A stretch of DNA of 64,000 bases from assembly GCA_006384855.1 (NCBI GenBank), contig VCJN01002003.1, positions 1-64,000 of the forward strand, given 5' to 3'. Positions 51,362 to 63,593 of this stretch are shown in pieces. Both the position numbers and the translations under genes were made by a program. The DNA comes from Tetraselmis striata. Taxonomy: Eukaryota > Chlorophyta > Chlorodendrophyceae > Chlorodendrales > Chlorodendraceae. The notes under the pieces are model-generated. The model was not told the origin of the DNA, did no database searches, and saw only the letters and a list, made by a program, of their open reading frames with translations. Position 1 is the first letter of the stretch, and every line of letters starts with the position of its first letter.

Positions 51362-52238
51362 ATGGCACTGCATCCGGACGAGAATAGCCCAGCTACCGCC
51401 GCCATAGTGGCTGATGCGCACGCTGAGGCCTCCTCGGTATTGCCCACCGAGTCGTACGAACCAGTGGCGCTCACCAACGAGCAGGTTCGTAGGTCCCTGT
51501 CTGCCGTTGACTTTGCCATCCCCTGCGGACAATCCAACCGAGGGCCTGTCTCGTACTGGGAAACGTTATGCTATTCGCCGGTCCGTCAACGCCAGCACGC
51601 TAAACAGCGGCATGCTAAAAAGAATATTGACCGACCAACTGCCTGCCCACCTGACTCTATTCGTTTTGATAAAACTGAAATGTCTCGACTAAACTCTGAA
51701 TATGGTCCCATAACTCTGGACGCTTGTGCCTCTGCGTTTGACGTTGTTTGCCCTCAGTACTGCTCTAAGGATAAACCCTTTACCCCCACTTCAGCAATTG
51801 GTCATACTGTACTAATAAATCCACCATACGACGAATCAGTATTGCCAATTCTCGAACATTTTGAGTCTCAACGCTAGGAATCACCTTATGACACTCGTGC
51901 TATAATCATTTTGCCCCGCTGGTCTTATGGCTTAGGGAAATCTTGGACCCCTATACTGAGAAAGTACAAAACGACTCCATTCCTACCCCGCAGGTACCTG
52001 CATGTTCCACACTGCCACATCTGCCACTGAGGACTTGCCGATGGCACCCACACAGTGGATAGTTGACGTATACCTCGCAGATAGCACTGTCGAGGAACGT
52101 GAGGCTGCTGCCATTAATTATGTCATGGTCACTGAGGACTACAAAGCCTCAGCTACGAATCTCAAGGTAAGACACACATCCCGCGTGCCCGGGTCAAGTC
52201 GCACCAACCCCGCTTTGAAACAGAAAAAGCCTTTATAA
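51362..52238 (+). pseudogene. LTR retrotransposon Dam-like adenine methyltransferase domain
   Basis: YGPITLDACASAFDVVCPQY, then SKDKPFTP and VLINPPYDESVLP (motif IV NPPY, about 51811), broken by TAG at 51875. The same frame continues with AIIILPRWSYG; a frame change leads to QWIVDVYLADST (about 52056). LDxCAS...NPPY...LPxW is the signature of the Dam-like domain described in DIRS-type and some algal Ty3 elements. The catalytic NPPY is intact in sequence, but the TAG interrupts the protein. Confidence 0.65.
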
Positions 52239-52243
52239 CGTAT

Positions 52244-52483
52244 GTGAACGACAACGATCTACTATTACTCAATCCAACCCTAACTGAACACCCTGCTTTA
52301 CCGCCTGCTACTATGATGCTCGATAGCGGCGCTGCCCTTTGCTTTATTGATGAACAGTATGTCCGCCTAAACAAATTACCCACTCAACCTCTAAATACTA
52401 AAATACGGATCGTCATGGCTGATGGCCGCCTGTCTCTTGCGGCTAAATCATGCACCCTCAAGTTGAATATAAACGGTTATACG
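52244..52483 (+). CDS. LTR retrotransposon aspartic protease, truncated
   Basis: MMLDSGAALCFIDE (catalytic D-S-G, about 52315), IVMADGRLSLAAK, then LKLNINGY. This is the N-terminal half of a retropepsin; it is cut by the MULE2 terminus, after which a few foreign codons follow to a TGA at 52523. Confidence 0.65.
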
Positions 52484-52750
52484 GGGAGAGGGCAAAAACG
52501 CGAGCAAGAAAGTATTGTATCATGATGCTCGGGTTTTGGCTCTGTTTTTGAGCCCTAATCCGAGCAAAGTGAGCCAAATCTCGTGGTACTGAAAAGGACG
52601 AATTTAGGGTTTCGTACAGTTGCATTAAGTACTGGGATCATCGCGCTGGCACGACCGCGGCTTCTAGATTGTGTCGTCAACGGTTTTCGCAACGGGAGGG
52701 ATCACTCGCCACACCCGTGCCGTGCCCCAAAGGCCTCCTACCTTATAGCC

Positions 52751-55700
52751 ATGTCAAATTCGGCGTGGTCCAATGGCGAGCATATCGACGGCATGTTTCA
52801 GTACATGCAGGTCAATTCTGAGCGCGTGTGGTCGATGTTGCAGAGTCTGGAACCTGCGCTTGGTGCCGATACGGCACGGGGCTTGCTGACTAGATTTGTC
52901 GATCGCTCCTTGGCTGAGGTTCCGGTGGTTCCACGTACTAGTGCGACTCCAACACATGGCACCGCTGGACAGGAGGCAAGCGTCGGGCCTAACGACCGGG
53001 AGTTTCCAGCACCGGCTGAGGCGTCAACCATACGAGGGGGGTGCCCGCAGACCGTGAAGCCCTTGCGTTGCTGGCAAAGTTTCGGCCGGAAGCTGCAACC
53101 CCAACCCGTACCGGGACTCGCTTACCGCCTCGCACGCAGCCTTATACCAGCGTCCCGATCCAAGAACACGAACGTTCCAAGTCAGGAGGACATGATCATG
53201 AGTGGTCAATGCCGGTTGTTGATGAAAGAGAGTGGGAGTCGTACAAGGCCTTGACGATTGATATTCTCGACTTCGGCGAAAAGTGGCGCTACCTCCACCG
53301 ATCTGACGCCGCGAAGGTAAGACTCGCGGGTGCATTTCTTTCCTCAAATGGCCTTTATACAAGCCAAAATAACGGGCGTGTATGGCATGCTTCCTGCGCC
53401 GTCGAAGGTCTACGCTTGCCGGAGTCATGCCGGATGCGCAGCGAGACTACGAGCCGTTCAAACTTCATCTGAAAAGTGGGGCATTGATTACAACAACGTG
53501 TCGCACACGGCGGCGAAGCTAGGCGATGACGACGGCGTGCCACAGGCTCTACGCCCCAAGTTGAAGCCCGTCATCACTGACTGCGGCATGACCCCGAAGA
53601 AGGCGTTGAACCGCTTCACGTCGCAGGAGCTACGGGACGCGGGAGTTCCCGAAGGGGGGCGACCCGAATTGCTTAAAAAGGTTCAGCGATGGAAGAGGGC
53701 ACTCGCGGTGAAAGGGAAGGGAGTTCGTGCGCTATCTTCCTTTGCTGACTTGCAAGAGTGGGTGGATTCCAATCTCCTGCCCGCCCCTCAGAATATCGAT
53801 GACGACCTCGAGTTTGATAAGTTGTTCGTGCTTCGGAATGGCGTGCAAGCTGAAGCCGAGGCAGTGGCGTTCTCCACAATCGAGCTACTGAGGACGGTTC
53901 AGTACGTCCAACTCAGTGGCATGCCGTTACATTTCATGACCGATGGCACGCACAAGGTGTCCTTTAATCGGTGGGTCTTGCTAACGGTGGGAACAACAAC
54001 AATCAGACCCCAGACTAATAGCCACGTCGATCTCGTCAACTCCTTCATACCAATCGCGTTTTGCTTCGCGAGAACGGAGAGCGAAGGGGCTTTCTGCACG
54101 TTATTCAAGGTTGTTGTAGACTCTTGCGAAGAGTTGTTTGGGCAACGACCGTCGCCGCATGCCGTGGTATCGGACAAGGGGGTCGGCGTCCGCGCTACCA
54201 TTTCGGCTGTTTTTCCAAAAATACCAAGTGCGAAGGTATGTCACACAATACTTGAGGGACTGCGCTCGCCCGCGGTTTGTTTTGTATGTATGCCGAAGGC
54301 AACACTATGCGGCGGGGCGCAACAATCTAGGGCTTTCCGTATACAAGTCACCTCCCGCCTACATTGTTATTTCATGCGACGGGGCTTACAACGGTGTCCG
54401 CGTCGCAGAGAGTGAGTTGTTGGGTGCATTTGCACCGCAAGGTCGACAGCCCCAGTTTCCGCATCAAGGAGGACGGGCAGCCATTCCCCATTCTACGCAA
54501 TCGCACCGCCAATGTCGGATTCCTGCGGAGCGTCGTCAACGTCATACATTTGTGTCGGACGACGGAGCAGGCAGTCGCCGTGTCTACAGTCCTCATGGGC
54601 GAGTTGCGGCGAAAAGGCGAGAGCCGGGCTGCAGCTTGGCTGGAGGGCCAGTATCTCGGCGACAATATGGACTGGAACATATCCACTGGTGTTGGGGGAG
54701 TCCCGGCCTCTACAAATCCTCAAGAGAGCTGGCACAAGTCCATGAAGGTCGACCTCGACATGGGGCCACGTCGTCGAGCCACCGCCACCCTATTGGAAAC
54801 AACTTTCCAGGAGATGTGCAAGCTGCAAGGCCGGCAGTTCCGGGAGGATAACGAGCCCTTCAACCACGGCTTGACAAAGGAGTTTTCAACGCTTGTGCAC
54901 GAGGCCATGGACTTTGCGACGCCGGCGCGTACTGGCTTAACCGCGTACAAGTGGAAGAATGGCGACCTTTACGTAAATGATGACCCTCTCGTTGAGGACA
55001 ACGTCACCGACCGACGCGTCACCGATTATGAGAGAAGTCTATGCGGTGACCTGCCTCGGTCTTGCACCACAATCGGAGGCGTCAGACGGACATGCAGGTC
55101 TCTAAACCGCGTTCTGGACCTATCAGGTCTCGGAATATCATGCGACTGCAAGAGTTTCATGTGCCATCCCCAGTGCGGACATATGTACCTGTGGCGAGCA
55201 CTGACAAACGACGTTGTTTCCAGGCGGTTCAGCGGCGGGGTGCGCCCAATGGGGGGTGAGCGCCCCCCGTTTCGGCCTGCGCATGCGACTCCGGCCGTGA
55301 CCGTCCAACCTTTGGAGGGACAAGCCCCCCGGCGTCGGGGGCGCGGCGGCAATCGACGACGGCCAGACGATACTTCTGACCGTCTGAACACTTCAACTCC
55401 CGCGACACCTCCCTCTGACATCCGTCGGAAGCGGACGACCACCGCAAAACGAGTTTTAGACGCACCTCCGGTGGCTCGCGAGACAAAGACGCCAGTTGCC
55501 GCGACTGACAACCACGCGAGGGTTGCGTCCGGTTCCGCTTTGGATCCCGAGACTGCCCTTTCTTCGCCGCAAGGGAATGCCCCAGCCCTGCCTACTAGAG
55601 CACCGGATATCGCCTCGGCGTTAGCCGAACAGGTGGTCTGCCATCCCAAGCGGCCCTCGTCTACGCCAGAACGTGCCCAAGGTCCCGCTACGCGTGCAAG

Positions 55701-56103
55701 GCCGGGCGCGCCGGCTGCAGTCGAAACGGCGAAACGAGATCCCGGTAGAGCCGCGAAAGCCAGCCGTTTGCGGGCCTCAACGAGCGGCAAAGCGCCTTGG
55801 GCGAGAGGCCTTCTCCGGGAGCCTCCTGCTAAACCCGTCGGGTTCCGTGCACGAAGAGCTCTACGCCAGGCTGAAGAGGCCCTGGCGGAGGCGCGGCGGT
55901 TTCGAAGGAATCTGATGGCGCGTGAACGCTACAAGCGAAAAAAATTGGCTGCACGGGTAGTTGGCGATCAGCAGCAGGCGCCTAAAAGGCGCAAACGTGT
56001 TTCAACGCAAGCACCGGAGCCCGCGAAATCCATCAGTGGAATGTCGTGCTCTTCCGGCTCCCTCGAGGATCTTTGGTGGTGTCAGTCGAAGGGGAAGAAG
56101 TAG
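52751..56103 (+). CDS. MULE2 MULE-type transposase with SWIM finger
   Basis: ATG 52751 (MSNSAWSNGEHIDG). Several exons; the second ends at 53316 (GTAAGAC donor). Cys-rich region VYACRSHAGC (about 53410), HFMTDGTHKVSFNRW (first Asp, about 53931), HAVVSDKGVGVRA (second Asp, about 54160), intron 54236-54408 (GTATGTC...CGTCGCAG, phase 0), then NPQESWHKSMK (Glu, about 54718), SWIM finger CDCKSFMCHPQCGH (about 55143), and a long Arg/Pro-rich tail. Stop TAG 56101. Unlike MULE1 no nonsense codon was found in the catalytic region; exon joints near 53030 and 53320-53400 are uncertain. Confidence 0.82.
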
Positions 56104-56159
56104 TAATTTGCAGGTATATAGGGATTGCAGTTTCGCATGTATAGTTCGCCTAGAATGTT

Positions 56160-57500
56160 GCGCTGCACCGCAGATTGTTGCCTTCGGTCAGCGTCAACTG
56201 CCTACAACGCTGTAACACTCTCCTCCTCCGTGCATAGGCGCTCGATGACAAGACACATGTATCAAGTCACACCCCCTTGTACTTCATAATCGCGACGACG
56301 AGGCCTAGATTGTTGCGTCCCGCCGCAGATTGTTGCCTGCGGCCCGCGGTACCTGCCTACACGACAGCAACACTTCCCTTCTCTCAGTGCTAGCTGCAAC
56401 TGTGTTATTTTACCCGCGCATAGGCTCGACGGCACGGCAGGGATTGGATTGCTGTTCGGGTACTCGCCTGACGACTTCACCATGCATTATACGGAACACC
56501 CTAGATTGTTGCTCCCCGCCGCAGATTGTTGCTTGCGGCCCGCGGTACCTGCCTACACGACTGCAACACTTCCCTTCTCTCGGTGCTAGCTGCATACGTG
56601 TTATTTTACCTGCGCATAGGCTCGACGGCACAGCAGGGATTGCTGTTCGGGTACTCGCCTGACGACTTCACCATGCGTTATATGGAACACCCTAGATTGC
56701 TGCGCTACACCGCAGATTGTTGCCTGCGGCCCGCGGTACCTGCCTACACGACTGCAACACTTCCATTTTCTCAGTGCTAGCTGCAACTGTGTTATTTTAC
56801 CAGCGCATAGGCTCGACGGCACAGCAGGGATTGCTGTTCGGGTACTCGCCTGACGACTTCACCATGCGTTATACGGAACACCCTAGATTGTTGTGCCCCG
56901 CCACAGATTGTTGCGTTCGGCATGTACTATAACGGTCAATACACGGCTGCTTACATACCCGGACTATGTGGAGTACGGGTATTATCCATGCATAAGAGCT
57001 CGATGACAAGACACATGTATCTAGCCACACCCCCTTGTACTTCATATTCGCGACGACGCGCCCTAGATTGCTGCACTGCACCGCAGATTGTTGCCTGCGG
57101 CCCGCGGTACCTGCCTACACGACTGCAACACTTCCCTTGTCTCAGTGCTAGCTGCATACCTGTTATTTCACCAGCGCATAGGCTCGACGGCACAGCATGG
57201 ATTGATGTTCGGGTACTCGCCTGACGACTTCACCATGCGTTATATGGCACACCCTAGATTGTTGCTCCCCGCCGCAGATTGTTGCGTTCGGCATGTACTA
57301 TTACGGTCAATACACGGTTGCTTGCACTACCCGGACTATGTGGCGTACGGGTGTCATGCGGACGAATCCGCATGAAGACAAAACATTTGTTTAGGTACGT
57401 CCAGTTTCTGACGTCAAGCCCTAGATTGCTGCGCTGCACTGCAGATTGTTGCCTTCGGCCCGCGGTACATGCCTACATGGCAGGAACACTTTCCCTGCCC
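56160..57500. repeat. ~190-bp tandem repeat array with paired AGATTGTTGC motifs
   Basis: About seven units, each with CCTAGATTGTTGC then CGCAGATTGTTGCC a few bases later, followed by CTGCCTACACGACTGCAACA and a GGCTCGACGGCACAGCAGGG segment. It lies between the convergent MULE2 genes. The same motif pair recurs in the array at 61040-62560. Confidence 0.85.
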
Positions 57501-57616
57501 GAGTAATTGCTGCAAACGTGTATTTTAAAAGGGCCGAGGCTCGACGGCAAAGCATAGATTGCTAGTCATGTACTGGCAAGTCGCAGAATCAATTACATGC
57601 TATCGGACGATACGAT

Positions 57617-58315
57617 TCATGGAACACCTTCAATTATTAGTGGTACGAGGGCGGAGGCCTCCGAACCGCATATATGCCGGTCTACTTCCTCGCCGACCTG
57701 ACAAATCACAATCCATAGCGCGCGCTGTTGTGTCAGGGGGTTTCGGGCTTGAGCAGACATGACAACGCATAGTCTGCGAGATTCAGCGAGACTTCGAAAG
57801 AAAGCAGTTATTGGAGGGGGTCCTTGCGTGAGGTACGTCACTGGTGCCTGCACGCAAGTCATTGTTGTTGCCGACTTCGCCGCCAAAGGAATGAAGAGGT
57901 CGAGAAGACTGAACCAAGGCGACGTCACTATGACATATGGTTCGCCGATTGTTCTTCGAGCTCTTGCGTGTGTATCCGGGCATAGAGCATCCGCAACGAA
58001 GTCGTTGCCCGCGTAGGCTACCACATCGCTAAGCAATACCCTCGTACCTTGCAACGCCGACCTCGTGCCGCCCTTGCCGGCCCACGGATCCCACACATAA
58101 CTCGAAGTCAGGCTTGGAACGGCCCGGATTAGAGGCAAATACTCCCAGGGCGATGTCGGTATGCAGGGAGGTGTCGGTTTCGCCTGTAAATGCGCATACT
58201 TTTTGAAAGCCCGGGAGATGTGGCCATCCGCCCAACTGCCTGGCATGCCCCAGCACAACCGGAGCATAAATTGATGGCGTGTAGCACCCAATTTGGGGAC
58301 TCCTTTTTTGTATCC
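57617..58315 (-). CDS. MULE2 SAM-dependent methyltransferase-like domain
   Basis: The exon begins after the acceptor GCCTCGCAG (58316) as GYKKGVPKLGATRH. VWDPWAGKGGT (motif I), VLLSDVVAYAG, FVADALCPDTHARA, VIVTSPWFSLLDLFIPLA (motif IV position) and YLTQGPPP match MULE1 13675-14368 throughout. Conservation of both the SAM-binding glycine motif and TSPWF between diverged elements implies selection on function. The upstream donor at 58624 (CAG|GTGTCC, phase 0) makes it an exon of the Cys-rich/protease gene; the intron holds a poly-C tract. Confidence 0.62.
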   Translation of the reverse strand, partial: GYKKGVPKLGATRHQFMLRLCWGMPGSWADGHISRAFKKYAHLQAKPTPPCIPTSPWEYLPLIRAVPSLTSSYVWDPWAGKGGTRSALQGTRVLLSDVVAYAGNDFVADALCPDTHARARRTIGEPYVIVTSPWFSLLDLFIPLAAKSATTMTCVQAPVTYLTQGPPPITAFFRSLAESRRLCVVMSAQARNPLTQQRALWIVICQVGEEVDRHICGSEASALVPLIIEGVP

Positions 58316-58624
58316 CTGCGAGGCCATCACGAAATCACACAAGGATTGAGGCTAAACACGTTGTTTACATAGGTTGCGGGAGGCGGGGGGGCGGGGGGGG
58401 GGGCACCGCGCGAACTAACTCGCTAAATGCTAAGTCTTGGGGGAGTTTCACCTCGCGTTGCCCGATTGTGACCCCACGCGGCTGTGAGGGAATATGAAGG
58501 ATGCTTGTTTCAATTGGTCAGGCTCGCCAGCGCTCGCATGGAGCATGAGCGCGAAGTCGATGCTCGGCCTCAGCGGAGACGGTACGCTGTCGTGAACCAA
58601 GACATTCGCCCATTGCGGGGACAC

Positions 58625-59964
58625 CTGCATTGCGCGGCGATGCTGCTCGACCTGTTGGTCGCAAATATCGTTGTACGGCGTAGGGAACAGCTGCCTGTTG
58701 AACGTCATGTCCAATGGCGTGAGATGCATACCAGGCAGACTTGCTCCGTTAGCGGGCGCCAGGACAACTTTGAGGTAGAAATGCCCGTCGATGGCCTGCC
58801 CCGCCGACTGGACACAGTCACGGCACCTCGTCACGGTTGCCGGATGAATGCCCCCGACCGCCGCGTCTGCAATCACTCGCTCGCCTGGAAGCGCGACTAC
58901 AAGACCCATCGTGGAGTATGAAGCGCGGTCGGAGCTACCACCACATCGGTTAAGGTGGTCTTCGTCAAGCAGCCCCCAAGGCACGAGCTCCTTCCGGGTG
59001 ATGACGCGATCTTGGCATAGGTTCCTGGCGCCGCCGGCCATTAGCATATTCAGAGACGGATAGAAGGCTGTAAAGTATGCCTCGGAGCCCAATGGAAAAG
59101 TTGATGCGCGTTCCGCCTGTACGTAAGGTCAAGTGAGGGGGGGGGGGGTTCAGTTCTACGAACTTTCATATATGCCGAGAAGGGCACAACTTGCAAGCAC
59201 GTATAGGCGAAGAGTGGGCAAGCCCACTTGACGGCGTCCCTTATGGGTATGGCAGGCGCGTTTCGCACGAGCATTAGAGGGTTGCAGCACGTGAAGTGGA
59301 CGAGGAGCAAGACTGTTCCGACACCGTTGCTGATAGTCTCCATGCCTGTCGGCGCTCCTGCCGGAGAATACACAAGAGTCCGCTCGACAGGCAGTGTTAG
59401 GACTACACCTGACCCTGCACTATACCCACATAACCACTTATCTCATATTATTATCATTTCCTATATTATATCACTACCTGCCGTACTTCTGTAACTTGTA
59501 CTGTAACATGTACGCATACCATTTATCATTATCAATCCCAATCACCGGTGCTCCTACTAACAGTCCCCAATGCTGCTACTGACATTCCCCGATACTGCTA
59601 CTGACATTCCCCGATGATATATTTCCGCTATGCCCAAGACTGACCGCTGAACTGCTCTGCCGCTGCTCTGCCTATGTGATGCTGAGTGCCGATAAATAGC
59701 TGAACCAGCTTATGATCCTGTAACATTCGATACTGTTTCCTCACAACCTTCGCCTTCTAGCCTCTAATTGCATTAGGGCATTACTGTACCTCACAGGCAG
59801 CATCTTGGCTCGGAACGCTAGTTTTCGCCCCGCTTCGTCTGCGACTTCCGTGACGAAGCCTTGCAAGTCCCTGTATAGCTCCGACCCTCCTGATGAGTTC
59901 CGTAGCCATTCCCCGACTGCAGCCCGCCTTGAGCCCGGCACCAAGCACCGTGGGTCTGTGGGAC
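58625..59964 (-). pseudogene. MULE2 Cys-rich middle segment, exon interrupted by a solo LTR
   Basis: First exon from 59964 (after CTGCAG) with ELYRDLQGFVTEVADEAGRK and FRAKMLP, interrupted by the LTR at 59800, resuming at 59394 with TLVYSPAGAP and DAVKWACPLF. After a C-rich intron comes a second exon with RNLCQDRVITRKELVPWGLL and VTRCRDCVQ, ending at 58625. It aligns with MULE1 12407-13477. Removing the LTR and one 5-bp duplication restores the frame, so only the insertion breaks this part. Confidence 0.6.
59395..59795 (+). mobile_element. Solo LTR (401 bp) of the Ty3-like family
   Basis: TGTTAGGACTACACC...TGTACCTCACA, flanked by GGCAG on both sides (59390-59394, 59796-59800). It matches the 5' LTR at 49736-50139 with scattered substitutions and small indels, and is missing a short repeated segment near its start. 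Confidence 0.9.
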
Positions 59965-60063
59965 CTGCAGATTTGGCCCATTACTACATTCAGAATTAGG
60001 GCATAACTTACCCTAGTAAGGGTTGCACAATCTGGGCAGCCGTGAATGGTGCCACGCACTTAC

Positions 60064-60918
60064 CGTCGCAGTCTAGCAACATCTCTTGGCGCATGCCGGT
60101 GGCGGGCTGAAACGGACAAGTGTCCGTATTGCCTGTCAGTTCGGAGCGCCTACGCATGAGCTCCTCCCCCAGTATGCGACATGTAGTGCGGTCAGTACCC
60201 ACGTAAAATGAAGCGTGGCCTCTCGCGAGGAAGCGCTTGCTTCCTATCGCTTCGTGGCGGAGGGGGTCGACAAGCGGAGGCACTCGAGTCGTCATGAAAC
60301 TATCTTGCGGCTTGTCCGTGGCAGCGGGGAATGGCAAGGGCGCCGCTTGAGGTGAAGGAACCGAAGGAGGCTTATCGGGGACTTGGGCCGGCTTGGGCAA
60401 GGCGCGTGGAGCACTTCCAGAAGTCGTTGCTTTCGCAAGGGCCACCGGATCCGTGGAAGTCCCCACGTCGACGCGTGCACTGGCTACACGCGTGCACTGG
60501 TGCACGCGTGCACCGACGCGTTTCGGCGCTACATCCTTTCGTGCGGCAGCTGGCAACTCTGACCGATGTGGGCCAGAACGAGACCGCTTCGTCACCCACT
60601 TCAATGTACGTTCAGGTTTGACAACCACCGCTGGCGCGGTAGCCGTAGAGTTATCGACAGTTACGACCGCCGACGGCTCGGTAGTCGTTGCCGTATCGAC
60701 CTTTGCGACACGTTGCCGACGTAGAGGATAGACTCGGGGACTAGTGGCGGGGGTGTCGGTGACTCGAGGAGGCCAAGGCGAGATGTTGCCTGTGCTAGCG
60801 CTTCCTGCCTTGAACTTCTTCACGGGTGCCTTACTGCGCGTTGCAGCAGCCTCCGATAGCCGTTTTGAACGGTACCTCTCGGCCATTTTCCATTCCGACT
60901 CGGGCTTTGTCGTTGTCT
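60064..60918 (-). CDS. MULE2 cargo gene: basic tail and C-terminal block of the Ulp1-like region
   Basis: The acceptor CTATCAG (60919) precedes a Lys/Arg/Pro/Ala-rich disordered stretch (ERYRSKRLSEAAATRSKAPV), ending in PPLVDPLRHEAIGSKRFLAR and MRQEMLLDCDG before the donor at 60063. The last 80 residues align with the MULE1 protease C-terminus (PPITDPTVATLVGNQDFLQT...LHLDMSG). Confidence 0.55.
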
Positions 60919-61039
60919 GATAGACGTGATACGTACGGTACGAGGAAGCGGAACGTGTCAGTATGCCTGACCTATTAGGGTTGCACGGCTCTCTGCAGCG
61001 AGGTCTATATTGCTGCAAAGTGCCGCAGATTGCTACCTT

Positions 61040-62560
61040 TGCGCACCCCCCATCGCAGGCAGGCCCTAGATTGTTGCACCGCAGATTGCTACCTACCCGC
61101 CGTAACTGCCTAGATTGTTGTAAAACCTGTCCTCCGTATCACAGAGCATGTAAGATCAAATATTCCGAATACACTTGGCGATGGGAACATGGTCCTAGCA
61201 GGTAATACACGGCCTGCTTTAGATCTGATAACGACAAGGCACAAATAGCTGAGGATTGGTGCCGCAGATTGTTGTCTCCGGGAACACCGTGTCGCCCTAC
61301 ATGAATATACGCGTTAAGTATCTGCATTTGAATGGCATGCAAGTCTCAGTGTGAATGTGCAATACTCTTGACGACAATACATATCAAAAGGCTTCAATAG
61401 AAGGTGTGTCCAGCGGAACGCCCTAGATTGTTGCCCTGCTCCGCAGATTGCTGCCTACCCTCCAAAACTGCCTAGATTGTTGTAAAACCTGTCCTCCTCC
61501 GATTCATAGGACATGAAGGATGAAATGTTTCGAATATACTAGGTGATGGGAACATGTTCCTAGCAGCTACACTACATTGGCTGCTTTAGATCTGATTACG
61601 ACAAGGCAAAGATTGTTGCGGGGTGCCGCAGATTGTATGTTCTCTCTGGGAACACCATATCGCGATACATGAATACACACGTTAAGTATCTGCATTGAAA
61701 TGGCATGCAAGTCTTAGTATGAATGCGCATACGCTTGACGATATTACATATGGAAAGGCTTTTGCTAGCGTGTTTGTCCAGCCGCAGGCCGTAGATTGTT
61801 GCGCAGCACTGCGGATTGCTACCTACCTGCCGTAACTGTCAAGATTGTTAGAAAACCTGTCCTTCTCCGATCCATAGCTCATGACAGATCGAACATTCTA
61901 AATACATATCAAAAGGCTTCACTATCAGGTGCGCCCAGCGGCAGGCCCTAGATTGTTGCCCTTTTCCGCAGATTGCTACCTACCCGCCGTAACTGCCTAG
62001 ATTGTTGGACAACCTGTCTCCTCCAACTCCTAGGACATAACAGACCAAATATCCGAATACACCAGGTGATGGGAACATGTTCATCCTATCAGCTACTACA
62101 CTGGCTGCTTTAGATGTGATTACGACAAGGCATAGATTGCTGCGAGGTGCCGCAGATTGTTGTCTCCCGGTACACCGTATCGCCATACATGGATACGACC
62201 CGTTATGTATATACATTTGTATGGCATTCTCAGTGTGAATGTGCATACTCTTGACGATATTACTTATCAAAAGGCTTCACTCGCAGGTGTGCCCAACGGT
62301 AGGCCCGTAGAATGTTGCGCTGCTCCGCAGATTGTTGCCTACCCTCCGAAACTGCCTAGATTGTTGGAAAACCTGTCCTCCTCCGATTCATAGGACATGA
62401 CAGATGAAATGTTTCGAATATACTAGGTGATGGGAACATGTTCCTAGCAGCTTTACTACACTGACTGCTTTAGATCTGATTACGGCAATGCATAGATTGC
62501 TGCGAGGTGCCGCAGATTGCTATCTCCGGGAACACCGTATCGCCATACATGGATACGAGC
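61040..62560. repeat. ~360-bp tandem repeat array inside an intron of the MULE2 cargo gene
   Basis: About four units (starts near 61066, 61422, 61790/61949 and 62310), each with CCTAGATTGTTG, CGCAGATTGCTACCTACC and a segment GATGGGAACATG...CTGCTTTAGATCTGATTACG. It shares the AGATTGTTGC motif pair with the array at 56160-57500. Confidence 0.8.
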
Positions 62561-62849
62561 CGTTATTTATCTGCATTTATATGGCTGCAAGTCTGCGAGT
62601 GGACCTAGGTTTGACGAAAACAGTGGTAGTACCTAGCTTGTGGCGCCGCACCGCGCCGATTACATGTATATGCCCATGTTGCTACTATATATTTTTTATT
62701 ATGACACGGTTTACTGGTACTTATCCAAACACCTGACACGAATCGGCATGTATGAGCGGGTACGGGTCGGAGAGAGTCCACCTTTGCACCTTCCGCGGCA
62801 GCTTGCTCGGAGATTTTCCTAGCGGCGTCGGCTGCGGCCTTCCTCCCCG

Positions 62850-63140
62850 CCTGTACTTGAGGCGAGTTAAGCGCGTCAGATACATAAATAAAACGCAGAA
62901 TACATGGAGGGCGGCTGGTTGTGCGCCTCACTAGTTTAGCTGCCGACGTTATGCCGACGACGGGCTTGCGATCGACGTCGAGTCGGGGAGTGCGTGCCTC
63001 GGGAAGCTTTGGTTTGCCTTCCTGTAAATAAGAAGATTGCAAGTGCGATCAGTAGAAACTGGTATATCGTGTTGTAGCAAGCAATCAAGTCAGGCCCTTG
63101 CCGTCTATAGCCTGACTGGAGCACTTTAGCTGTCAATAGG
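62850..63140 (-). CDS. MULE2 cargo gene, small internal exon(s)
   Basis: Minus-strand frames with GKPKLPEARTPRLDVDRKPV and flanking splice-like sites (TTACAG / TTACCTG context near 63020). They fall in the disordered linker of the protease gene, so homology cannot confirm them. Confidence 0.3.
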
Positions 63141-63593
63141 TCGCCACTTACCGCGTTCGGCGCTTCGGTGGATGCCACGACACCTTTGCTTGCAGTTTGC
63201 CGCGTCTCCGGAGCCTGAAATCCGACAATGGTGAGCTATACTTCAGTGTGCGACATAGAATCTGCCCAGTACATACTTGCGGATGCATCGAACGTTGGAG
63301 CCATACCTCGTGCGACTTAGCGGGGGAGGTTGTCCCGGGTACGGATGCCTTGTGTGTAGCAGCTGGCACACTGGCCGTGGCACGCGGGCCGGCCAGGGGA
63401 AGTACAGCCTGCTCCGCGGCAATACGAGGAAGTCGTGTTGATGATTAAATATAAAAGAAGCAGTGTGCCGCTGCAAAGGAGGCAATGATAATATACCTTG
63501 ACATCCGACCGGGGCTTGGTGGCGAGGCCCGCCGGCGCGAACGGTGGGATACTCGGCTGCGACGACAAAACATGAGTTTAGCGGCGAGCCTAA

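Larger units (their letters stand above)
49736..52483 (+). mobile_element. Ty3-like LTR retrotransposon, 3' part removed by MULE2
   Basis: 5' LTR 49736-50139, a primer-site candidate, gag with CCHC knuckle, a Dam-like domain and an aspartic protease start, all on the + strand. The sequence stops at about 52483 at the MULE2 end, so reverse transcriptase, integrase and the 3' LTR would lie beyond MULE2, outside the window. A solo LTR of the same family is at 59395-59795. Confidence 0.8.
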
